Positions 1-5,815 of a DNA stretch of 12,586 bases are shown here, in pieces. A model generated the notes under the pieces. That model was not told the origin of the DNA and did no database searches. It saw only the letters and a list, made by a program, of their open reading frames with translations. The stretch is from an uncultured Acetobacteraceae bacterium (GTDB lineage: Bacteria; Pseudomonadota; Alphaproteobacteria; Acetobacterales; Acetobacteraceae), in assembly GCA_937930165.1 (NCBI GenBank), contig CALGVL010000374.1, positions 1 through 12,586 on the forward strand. The letters run 5' to 3'. Within the stretch, counting starts at the first letter, position 1; each line of letters starts with the position of its first letter. The translations under genes were made by a program, and so were the position numbers.

Positions 1-51
1 GCATACGAGATTGGTCAGTGACTGCAGTTCAGACGTGTGCTCTTCCGATCT
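1..51 (+). other. Illumina P7/TruSeq indexed adapter (assembly contamination)
   Basis: Bases 1-11 (GCATACGAGAT) are the last 11 bases of the Illumina P7 flow-cell sequence. Bases 12-17 (TGGTCA) sit in the index slot and are the reverse complement of TruSeq index 4 (TGACCA). Bases 18-51 match the TruSeq read-2 adapter through its end GCTCTTCCGATCT, with one difference: C at position 25 where the standard adapter has G. This is synthetic sequence, and the genome begins at about base 52. Translated on the minus strand it gives the well-known artefact peptide DRKSTRLNSSH, here DRKSTRLNCSH because of the base-25 change. The assignment is made from memory of the adapter sequence and is very secure. 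Confidence 0.98.
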
Positions 52-710
52 TCAACCTTGCCGGAGGGGTTTGCCCTGCTCGGCGCATCGCGCAGCCCCG
101 GCTCACGCTCCCGCCGCCAGAGGCTGAGCAGGCGGCGAAGCTCCGCCAGCGGCTCCGTATGGTCGTCGACACGCAGGTTGATGTCGGGGAAGTCCTCCGT
201 GGTGGTCAGCAACAGCGCAGCGGATTGCCGGCCGCGCTTGTCGCCGCCGGCGGCCTGCCCGGCATCCAGCGCGGCGAGCAGCCGTTCCGGCAGGGGCAGG
301 TCGTTGCGTGCCATGAAGGTGACGAAGGTGTCGGCCAGCACCGCCTCTCCGACCAGCATGTTGCCGGCGACGGAAAAATGCTCGCCCGTCCGGTCGCCGC
401 ACCATTCCACGCAATGCCGGCCGGTCCAGGCGGCGCTGCGGCCATGCCGGTCCACGGCGTGTACCTGGCGGATATGCTTCCCCTCATCGCCCGCCAGCGC
501 GCCTTCGATTGCCGCCGCCGGGGGCAGGCCGCGGGCCATGGCGTCCAGGATGGCGGGGCCAAGATAGCGGTTTGTTATGGACTGGGTGGAAACCGCCCCG
601 ACCCCGGACCGGACATAGGGGCAGCTTGCCCCCACGGCGAAGGCGCAGGTGGTGACGGCGACGGCGAAGGCGCCGGTCGCGGGATCATGGGCGACAATGG
701 ACCAGGTCAT
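52..710 (-). CDS. DUF1028 family protein, 3' end missing at contig end
   Basis: A putative Ntn-hydrolase-like protein of the DUF1028 family; its reaction is not established. The start MTWSIVAHDP is where family members normally begin, and a GGGGGGAG ribosome-binding site precedes it; an in-frame upstream ATG at 767 is not needed. Family features seen are the N-terminal strand block with GAVSTQ (residues 38-43), AGNML (115-119), GGDKRGRQSAALL (155-167) and VDDHTEP (181-187). About 220 residues are genomic, close to the usual length of the single-domain form, so little of the protein is lost. The frame runs on into the adapter and stops at bases 15-17, so the last 11 residues of the apparent protein are artificial. 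It diverges from a Bug binding-protein gene across 107 bp. Family assignment is secure; function is unknown. Confidence 0.9.
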
Positions 711-817
711 GCGGGCTCCCCCCTTGCCGGGCCGCAGCATAGACGCGATGCACGGGCGTTGCGCCATCCGGCGGGCAGCGGCAGGCTGCGGCGAAAGCTG
801 CCTGGGAGGAATCCATC
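711..817. promoter_or_regulatory. Divergent intergenic region, DUF1028 / Bug protein
   Basis: This 107 bp gap must carry the start signals for the leftward DUF1028 gene and the rightward Bug-Nudix pair. Ribosome-binding sites are visible at both ends: GGGGGGAG on the minus strand near 716-724 and GGGAGGA at 804-810. No convincing sigma-70 hexamer pair was found by eye. A short imperfect stem (GGCAG at 780-784 with CTGCC at 798-802) lies just before the plus-strand ribosome-binding site; it is weak and may be chance in GC-rich DNA. Confidence 0.35.
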
Positions 818-1813
818 ATGATGTCAGCAAAGGGACCGCGCCTCGGCCGCCGCGGCATGGGGATGCTCGGCCTTGCCGCCGCGCTCGGCCTGCCGCGGGT
901 GGGGAGGGCGCAAGCCTGGCCGGACCGGCCGGTGCGGCTGGTGCTGCCCTTCGGCGCGGGCGGGGCGATCGACACCCTCTCGCGCACGGTCGCCAATGCC
1001 TTCCCGGCCCAGGCCGGCGGCCAGAGCCTGGTGGTGGACAATCGCGGCGGCGCCGGCGGGACCATCGCCGGCGCCCTGGTGGCGCAGGCGCGGCCGGATG
1101 GCGCGACGCTGATGATGGCCGATCTCGGCGCCAATGCGATTGCGCAGGAGTTGCAGCGCGGCCTGCCCTATGACCCGACCAGCGCCTTCCAGCCGATCTG
1201 CCATCTGGTGAACCTGCCGCTGGTCCTGGTGGTCCCGGCTGCCAGCCCAGCCAAGGATGTCGCCGGCCTGCTGGACCTGGCCCGGCGGCAGCCGGACCTG
1301 CCCTATGCGCATCCCGGCATCGGCTATGTCGGCCACCTGGCGCAGGAACTGATGCTGCGGCAGGCAGGGGTGAAGATGGTCCCGGTTCCCTACCGCAGCG
1401 GCGCCGAGGTGGTCCGCAGCCTGGTGGCGAACGAAACGGGCAGCGCCTTCATCACCGTCTCCACTTCGCTGCCCTTCATCCGGGAGGGCAAGGTGCGGGC
1501 TCTGGCCGTGGCCAGCAAGGCGCCGGTTCCGGCGCTGCCAGGAGTGCCGACCATGGCCGCTACCCTGCCGGGCTTCGAGGCGCAGGTCTGGCATGGCATC
1601 GTCGGCCCGGCCGGTCTGCCGCCGGAGATCGTGGCGCAGGCCAACCGGGTGTTCAACGCGGTGATCCGGCAGCCCGAGGTCCGGCGCGTGGTGGAGGAGG
1701 TCCAGGCCGGCGAGATCGTAGGCGGAACGCCGGAGCAATTCGCCGCCTTCATCCGTGGCGAGATCGAACGCTGGGTGCCGGTGATCCGCGCCGCCGGCAT
1801 CCGGGCCGAGTGA
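818..1813 (+). CDS. Bug-family (TctC-type) periplasmic solute-binding protein
   Basis: A periplasmic extracytoplasmic receptor of the tripartite tricarboxylate transporter (Bug/TctC) family, expected to bind a carboxylate or related anion. The 331-residue protein has the usual family length. Residues 1-33 look like a signal peptide with a twin-arginine pair (GRRGMGML, about 10-17) and an AQA cleavage site near 31-33, so Tat export is plausible. Family signatures follow: WPDRPVRLVLPFGAGG (about 34-49), VVDNRGGAGG (72-81), a divergent PDGATL (93-98), VPYRSG and the late block with PGVPTM. The start ATG at 818 has GGGAGGA seven bases upstream; a second ATG at 821 is equally possible. It precedes a Nudix gene with only 10 bp between stop and next start. 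No TctA or TctB gene is nearby, so it is an orphan receptor. Its ligand cannot be read from sequence. Confidence 0.93.
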   Translation: MMSAKGPRLGRRGMGMLGLAAALGLPRVGRAQAWPDRPVRLVLPFGAGGAIDTLSRTVANAFPAQAGGQSLVVDNRGGAGGTIAGALVAQARPDGATLMMADLGANAIAQELQRGLPYDPTSAFQPICHLVNLPLVLVVPAASPAKDVAGLLDLARRQPDLPYAHPGIGYVGHLAQELMLRQAGVKMVPVPYRSGAEVVRSLVANETGSAFITVSTSLPFIREGKVRALAVASKAPVPALPGVPTMAATLPGFEAQVWHGIVGPAGLPPEIVAQANRVFNAVIRQPEVRRVVEEVQAGEIVGGTPEQFAAFIRGEIERWVPVIRAAGIRAE

Positions 1814-1823
1814 GGAGCAATTG

Positions 1824-2594
1824 ATGAGCGAAAAGGTGGTCCCGGCACGCCCGGCCTCGACGGTGCTGCTGCTACGCGATGGTGCCGAGGGGCTGGAGGT
1901 CTTCATGGTGGTCCGCCACCGGGAGATCGAATTCGCCGGCGGCGCGCTGGTCTTCCCAGGGGGGCGGGTTGAGGAGGCGGATATGGCTCTCGCCGGGCCG
2001 GATCCGCTCGATCCCTACCGCATCGCCGGCATCCGCGAGACCTTCGAGGAATGCGGCGTGCTCCTGGCCCGGCCGCGCGGTGCTGCGGAACTGGTCCGGG
2101 CGGAGACCTTGCTGGCCATCGAGGACCGGCACCGCGCCGCCCTGGCCCGCGGCGAGCGGCCGCTTTCCGAAGTGCTGGCGGCCGAGGCGCTGGAGCCAGC
2201 CAGGGATGCGCTGGTGCATTTCGCCCATTGGATCACACCCACCTCCCGGCCCAAGCGATTCGACACGCAATTCTTCCTGGCCGCCGCGCCGCCCGACCAA
2301 TTGGCCGTGCATGACGGCAGCGAGTCGGTGGAATCCGTCTGGATCCGCCCGGCCCGGGCGGTGGAGGAAGCCAATGCCGGGCTGCGCCGGCTGGTCTTCG
2401 CCACCCGGAAGAACCTGGAGAAGCTGGCGCGCTATCGCTGCGTCGCGGAGGCGATGGAGGCCGCCGCCGCGGCGCAGGTGGTGACGGTGCTGCCCGAGAT
2501 GGTCCGCACCGAAGCCGGCTGGCGCTTGCGCATCCCACTCGCCGCCGATTATGGCGGCAACACCTTCGAGGTGCTGGACGCGCCGGCGATGTAG
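1824..2594 (+). CDS. Nudix hydrolase, NUDT19-like with split Nudix box
   Basis: A cytoplasmic Mg2+-dependent pyrophosphohydrolase of the Nudix superfamily, 256 residues. The Nudix box is split: PGGRVEEAD (45-53) and RETFEECGVL (71-80) are separated by about 10 extra residues compared with the canonical G-x5-E-x7-REUxEExGU spacing, and the first acidic residue is Asp. This arrangement is typical of the NUDT19-like group, whose studied eukaryotic members hydrolyse CoA and acyl-CoA; applying that substrate here is inference. The start was set at ATG 1824, six bases after GAGGAG (1812-1817), rather than TTG 1821, which would be only three bases away. That ribosome-binding site overlaps the stop of the upstream Bug gene, so the two are probably co-transcribed and translationally coupled. 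It converges on the dehalogenase gene with a one-base gap. Confidence 0.9.
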   Translation: MSEKVVPARPASTVLLLRDGAEGLEVFMVVRHREIEFAGGALVFPGGRVEEADMALAGPDPLDPYRIAGIRETFEECGVLLARPRGAAELVRAETLLAIEDRHRAALARGERPLSEVLAAEALEPARDALVHFAHWITPTSRPKRFDTQFFLAAAPPDQLAVHDGSESVESVWIRPARAVEEANAGLRRLVFATRKNLEKLARYRCVAEAMEAAAAAQVVTVLPEMVRTEAGWRLRIPLAADYGGNTFEVLDAPAM

Positions 2595-2595
2595 C

Positions 2596-3321
2596 TCAGC
2601 AGCCGAGCTGCCCGGCGAGGTCCTGGAAGTCCTTCGCCACCACGTCCCAGGGCTCTTCCGGCTTCAGGTCGGTGGCCTGATTCGGGCCATGCTCGGTCGG
2701 GCGGGTGACAAAAGCGGTCATCAGCCCGCATTGCCGCGCCGCGCGCAGGTCGCCGTTATGCGCGGCGACCAGGCAGAGTTCGGCAGGGCGGATTCCGAGC
2801 ACCTCGGCGGTGCGCAGATAAGCTTCCGGCTGCGGCTTGTAGGCCTGCGCCACCTCGGCACCGAGGATCGCGTCCCAGGGGATGCCGGCGCGCTTCGCCA
2901 TGTTCAGCATCAGCGCGATATTGCCGTTGGAGAGCGGCGCGATGATGAAGCGCCGCTTCAGCCGCGTCAGGCCGGCGACCGCCTCCGGCCAGGGATCCAG
3001 CCGGTGCCAGGCGCGGTTCAGGTCGTCCAGTGCCGCCTCACCGATGCCGGCCGGGTCCATGCCGTATTCGCGCAGCAGGTCCTCCAGATTCTCCCGGTGC
3101 AGCACATCCAGCCGGGTGAAGGGGCGGCGGCCGGAGCGGCACGCCTCCATCGCCGGTTGGTAGCGCTTGCGCCAGGCATCGGCAAAGGCGTGCGGATCTA
3201 TGTCGGAGCGGCCATGGCGGGCGAGAAAGGGGGCGGCGTCGCGGGCGATGCCCTCGCGCCAGTCCACCACCGTGCCGAAGACGTCGAAAACCAGCGCCTT
3301 CACGCTGTCGAAGGAAGCCAT
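2596..3321 (-). CDS. Haloacid dehalogenase, type II (HAD superfamily)
   Basis: Likely a cytoplasmic (S)-2-haloacid dehalogenase, which hydrolyses 2-haloalkanoates to 2-hydroxyacids through an aspartyl ester. The 241-residue protein has the full HAD motif set: FDVFGT (12-17) with nucleophile Asp13 and Thr17, WRKRY (50-54) matching the substrate-binding Arg region, LSNGN (130-134) with Ser131, YKPQPEAY (161-168) with Lys162, and AAHNGDL (186-192) with Asp191. Motif IV has Ala and His where the Pseudomonas YL enzyme has Ser175 and Asn177; many annotated type II members share the AAHN form, so activity on haloacids is not guaranteed and another phosphatase-like or defluorinating role is possible. 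Its ATG overlaps the stop of the lyase gene (TGATG), which indicates translational coupling. It is the last gene of the Bug-lyase-HAD operon. The subfamily call is secure; the substrate is not. Confidence 0.9.
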   Translation of the reverse strand: MASFDSVKALVFDVFGTVVDWREGIARDAAPFLARHGRSDIDPHAFADAWRKRYQPAMEACRSGRRPFTRLDVLHRENLEDLLREYGMDPAGIGEAALDDLNRAWHRLDPWPEAVAGLTRLKRRFIIAPLSNGNIALMLNMAKRAGIPWDAILGAEVAQAYKPQPEAYLRTAEVLGIRPAELCLVAAHNGDLRAARQCGLMTAFVTRPTEHGPNQATDLKPEEPWDVVAKDFQDLAGQLGC

Positions 3322-4193
3322 CACTTGCCCTCCTGCGCCCATTTCTTCTCGAACTCCCAGACCTCGGGGAAGCCCATCAGCTCGCAGATGCGGCCGAAGC
3401 CGTAGCTTTCCTGCGGCGGCAGGGCGGTGCTGTCGCCATGCTGTTTCAGGTGCACGAAGGCGCGCTCCAGCGCTGCCGCGGCGGCCAGGAAGCCGAGCAC
3501 GGGATAGATGGCGATGGCATAGCCGAGCTGCTCCAGCCGCTTCGCCGGCAGGATCGGCGTACGGCCGCCTTCGACCATGTTCGCCAGCAGAGGCTTGTTG
3601 ATGGAGCGGCCGATCTCCGCCATTTCGGCCTCGCTCTCCGGGCTCTCGATGAAGACGATGTCGGCGCCGGCATCGGCATACATCCGGCCGCGGCGGATCG
3701 CCTCCTCCAGCCCCAGCGTGGTGCGGGCATCGGTGCGGGCGACAATGAGGAAATCCGGGTCCCTGCGCGCCTCGACGGCGACGCGGAGCTTGAGGACCAT
3801 CTCCTCCGCCGGGATCACGCGGCGGCCGGGGGTGTGGCCGCATTTCTTCGGCATCTCCTGGTCCTCCAACTGGATGCCGGAGACGCCCGCGGCCTCGTAG
3901 CCCATGACCGTGTGGCGGACATTCAGCAGCCCGCCATAGCCGGTATCGGCATCGGCGATGACCGGCGTGCGGCAGCCGCGTGCGAAGGTGCCGACGCGGC
4001 CCAACATGTCCGTATAGGTGGCGATGCCGGCATCGGGCACACCGAGATGCGAGGCGACCGTGCCAAAGCCGGTGACGTACAAGGCACTGAAGCCCATGCC
4101 ATCCGCCACCTTGGCGCTGAGCATGTCATAGATGCCGGGGGCCAGGATGAACCGCTTCTCGGCAAGGGCGCGGCGGAGCGAGGGGGAGGCCAT
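3321..4193 (-). CDS. Isocitrate lyase/PEP mutase family lyase
   Basis: A TIM-barrel enzyme of the isocitrate lyase/phosphoenolpyruvate mutase superfamily, 290 residues, the usual length for methylisocitrate-lyase-type or dimethylmalate-lyase-type members. Metal-site residues are present with the PEP-mutase spacing: Asp54 (GVPDAG), Asp81 and Asp83 (DADTGYG, 81-87) and Glu110 (EDQ, 110-112). The loop KKCGH (116-120) carries the catalytic Cys118 of the lyase branch, which argues against a phosphonomutase. It would therefore be expected to break a C-C bond in a 2-hydroxy or 2-substituted dicarboxylate or tricarboxylate, releasing a 2-oxoacid such as pyruvate; oxaloacetate decarboxylase activity is an alternative. 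The start ATG at 4193 has AAGGA upstream. It lies 13 bp after the Bug gene and overlaps the HAD start by one base. The substrate is unknown. Confidence 0.92.
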   Translation of the reverse strand: MASPSLRRALAEKRFILAPGIYDMLSAKVADGMGFSALYVTGFGTVASHLGVPDAGIATYTDMLGRVGTFARGCRTPVIADADTGYGGLLNVRHTVMGYEAAGVSGIQLEDQEMPKKCGHTPGRRVIPAEEMVLKLRVAVEARRDPDFLIVARTDARTTLGLEEAIRRGRMYADAGADIVFIESPESEAEMAEIGRSINKPLLANMVEGGRTPILPAKRLEQLGYAIAIYPVLGFLAAAAALERAFVHLKQHGDSTALPPQESYGFGRICELMGFPEVWEFEKKWAQEGK

Positions 4194-4206
4194 CTTCTGT
4201 CCTTCT

Positions 4207-5172
4207 CTACTGGGCCTTGACGATCAGCCCGGAGGCCGCGGCAGCGGCCCAGCGGGCGTCATCGGCCTTCAGGAATTCGGCGCTGGCGGCAGGATCGCGC
4301 AGATCGGCCTCCAGGCCCAGGGTCTGGAAGCGCTGCTGCAGCGCGGGATCGGCATAGGCCTTGGCCAGCACGGCATGGATCTGGCCGGCCAGTGCTGGCG
4401 GCATCCCTGCGGGGCCGAGCATGGCGACCCAGCCGGAGACATCGTAGCCGGGCACGCCGCCTTCCTGCACCGTCGGCACATCCGGCAGCAACCGCGTCCG
4501 CTGCGGGGTGGAGACGGCAAGCACTCGCACCCGCCCGGTTTGCAGATGCGGGATGGCGCTGGCGGTGCTGGTCCAGCCGATAGGCAGGTGGCTGGCGACG
4601 ATGTCGTTCATCAGCAGCCCGCCGCCGCGATACTGCACTTCCTCGGTCCGCACTCCGGCGCGGCGGTTGAATTCGTGCCCGGCCCAGGCGGTCAGCGCCT
4701 CAGTCGCCCCGAAGCCGACCGCGCCGGGATTGGCGCGGGCATAGGCGATCAGGCCAGGCACGTCGCGGAAGGGCTGGTTGGCGCCGGCGACCAGCACCAG
4801 GATCTGCCGTGTCATCACCGCGACCGGTGTGAAATCCCGCAGCGGGTCATAGGTGATCTGCTGCAACTGGTATTTGTTGAGGTTGTGGGTGGAGGTGACG
4901 ACCAGCAGAGTGTGCCCGTCCGGCTCGCTGCGCGCCACCTGCTCCGACCCGATGGCGCCCTGGGCACCCGGGCGGTTCTCCACCACGATCGGCTGCGGCA
5001 GGCTGGGGCGAATGGCATCCGCGACCGCGCGGACCAGGATATCCGTGCCGCCGCCGGCCGGGTAGGGGACCAGGATGCGCACGGGGCGGGTGGGCCAAGC
5101 CGGTGCCTGGGCACGGGCCGGCGCGGCAAGCAGGGTGGCGGCGGCGAGCACGGAGCGGCGACTGAGATTCAT
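4207..5172 (-). CDS. Bug-family (TctC-type) solute-binding protein with Tat-like signal
   Basis: The periplasmic carboxylate-binding receptor that leads the lyase/dehalogenase operon. It has 321 residues from the ATG at 5172, which is preceded by GGAAGGGA on the minus strand; the open frame extends 45 codons further upstream, but that stretch does not resemble the family. The N-terminus MNLSRRSVLAAATLLA fits a twin-arginine signal (SRRSVL) with cleavage after ARAQA near residue 23. Family signatures are PVRILVPYPAGGGTD (30-44), VVENRPGAQG (63-72), PDGHTLL (84-90), VQYRGGG and PDVPTVQEGG. It lies 13 bp upstream of the lyase gene, so the ligand is likely a substrate or precursor for the lyase or dehalogenase; this is inference from context. 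Permease subunits are absent. It is clearly diverged from the other two Bug proteins in the window, so this is not a recent tandem copy. Confidence 0.93.
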   Translation of the reverse strand: MNLSRRSVLAAATLLAAPARAQAPAWPTRPVRILVPYPAGGGTDILVRAVADAIRPSLPQPIVVENRPGAQGAIGSEQVARSEPDGHTLLVVTSTHNLNKYQLQQITYDPLRDFTPVAVMTRQILVLVAGANQPFRDVPGLIAYARANPGAVGFGATEALTAWAGHEFNRRAGVRTEEVQYRGGGLLMNDIVASHLPIGWTSTASAIPHLQTGRVRVLAVSTPQRTRLLPDVPTVQEGGVPGYDVSGWVAMLGPAGMPPALAGQIHAVLAKAYADPALQQRFQTLGLEADLRDPAASAEFLKADDARWAAAAASGLIVKAQ

Positions 5173-5266
5173 GGCGGGTCCCTTCCGGTTCGGGCCGAGT
5201 ATCGGGCCTTGCCGTTCCGGCTGCCAGGGGGCCAGGATGCGGCCTTCCGAGGGAGAGGAGGAAACC
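5173..5266. promoter_or_regulatory. Divergent intergenic region, Bug operon / NTF2-like gene
   Basis: This 94 bp divergent gap must hold the leftward promoter of the Bug-lyase-HAD operon and the rightward promoter of the NTF2-like gene. A strong ribosome-binding site, AGGAGG at 5256-5261, serves the plus-strand gene. Two copies of TCGGGCC occur at 5190-5196 and 5202-5208, exactly 12 bp apart, and TTCCGG occurs at 5183-5188 and 5215-5220. They could form an operator, but short GC-rich repeats are common by chance here. No clear -35/-10 pair was seen. Confidence 0.35.
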
Positions 5267-5671
5267 ATGCCCGACGCCAGCGGTAAGCCGAGCACGGCCG
5301 GCGCCATCGCCGAGATCGAGGCAGTGATCCAGACCTATTTCGACGGCCTGTACGAAGGGAATGTCGAGAAGCTTGCCGCCGCCTTCCATCCGGTCAGCCA
5401 TCTCTACTGCGAGAAGGATGGCGGCGTGCTGGATGTCCCGCGGGAGCAGTGGTTCGAGATGGTGCGGAACCGGCCCTCTGCCGCTTCCAAGGGGCTGGCG
5501 CGGGACGACCGGATCCTGATGCTCGACATCAGCGGTCCGGAGACCGCCTTTGTGAAGGTCGCATGCCAGCTTCCGCCCCGCTACTTCACTGACTACCTGG
5601 TGCTGAACCGCACCAACGAGGGGTGGAAGATCGTCAGCAAGGTCTATCGCTTCGACACGCGCGAGGGGTGA
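5267..5671 (+). CDS. NTF2-like / putative lumazine-binding family protein
   Basis: A small cytoplasmic protein of 134 residues with the cystatin-like alpha+beta fold of the NTF2/SnoaL superfamily, most like the bacterial putative lumazine-binding group. Seen: an N-terminal helix with VIQTYFDGLYEGN (20-32), FHP (40-42), a central strand ending GPETAFVKVACQLPPR (90-105), and the characteristic terminal hairpin YFTDYLVLNRTNEGWKIV (106-123). There is no signal peptide. The start ATG at 5267 lies five bases after a strong AGGAGG; the frame is open upstream, but family similarity begins only here. Members can be ligand-binding proteins, isomerases or dehydratases, and the sequence gives no catalytic residue that decides between these. 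It diverges from the Bug-lyase-HAD operon, so it may handle an intermediate of that pathway. It is followed by a probable terminator. Confidence 0.85.
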   Translation: MPDASGKPSTAGAIAEIEAVIQTYFDGLYEGNVEKLAAAFHPVSHLYCEKDGGVLDVPREQWFEMVRNRPSAASKGLARDDRILMLDISGPETAFVKVACQLPPRYFTDYLVLNRTNEGWKIVSKVYRFDTREG

Positions 5672-5709
5672 GGGGACTGCCGGCGAGCCGGGTGTTCCTA
5701 CCGGTGGAT

Positions 5710-5741
5710 TGCCCGCCGGGCGACGACGGGGGGGCATTTTT
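5710..5741 (+). terminator. Probable intrinsic terminator of the NTF2-like gene
   Basis: TGCCCGCC (5710-5717) can pair with GGGGGGCA (5729-5736), seven pairs with one G-G mismatch around an 11-base loop, and TTTTT follows at 5737-5741. It lies 39 bp after the NTF2-like stop in the right orientation. The long G-run and the mismatch make the exact fold uncertain. An alternative small hairpin, GCCC/GGGC (5711-5721), overlaps it. Confidence 0.5.
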
Positions 5742-5815
5742 CGCGCCACCAGCCTGCGCACCGGGGAGTCCTGGACGCTGCCCAACTCCCAGATAGCTGC
5801 GGCGCGGGCTAAGGC

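Noticed and set aside
780..802. GGCAG/CTGCC hairpin before the first Bug ribosome-binding site, as a possible riboswitch or attenuator
   Set aside because: The stem is only five pairs plus a bulged extension, with no conserved riboswitch motif and no leader peptide.
824..1906. Long minus-strand open frame (360 codons) opposite the first Bug gene
   Set aside because: Its composition is the His/Arg/Gly/Ala-rich shadow typical of GC-rich DNA, it has no recognisable domain, and it lies opposite a clear family member.
4132..5286. Plus-strand open frame of 384 codons opposite the second Bug gene
   Set aside because: Low-complexity GC shadow without a domain; the minus strand encodes a complete Bug protein with Tat-like signal and ribosome-binding site.
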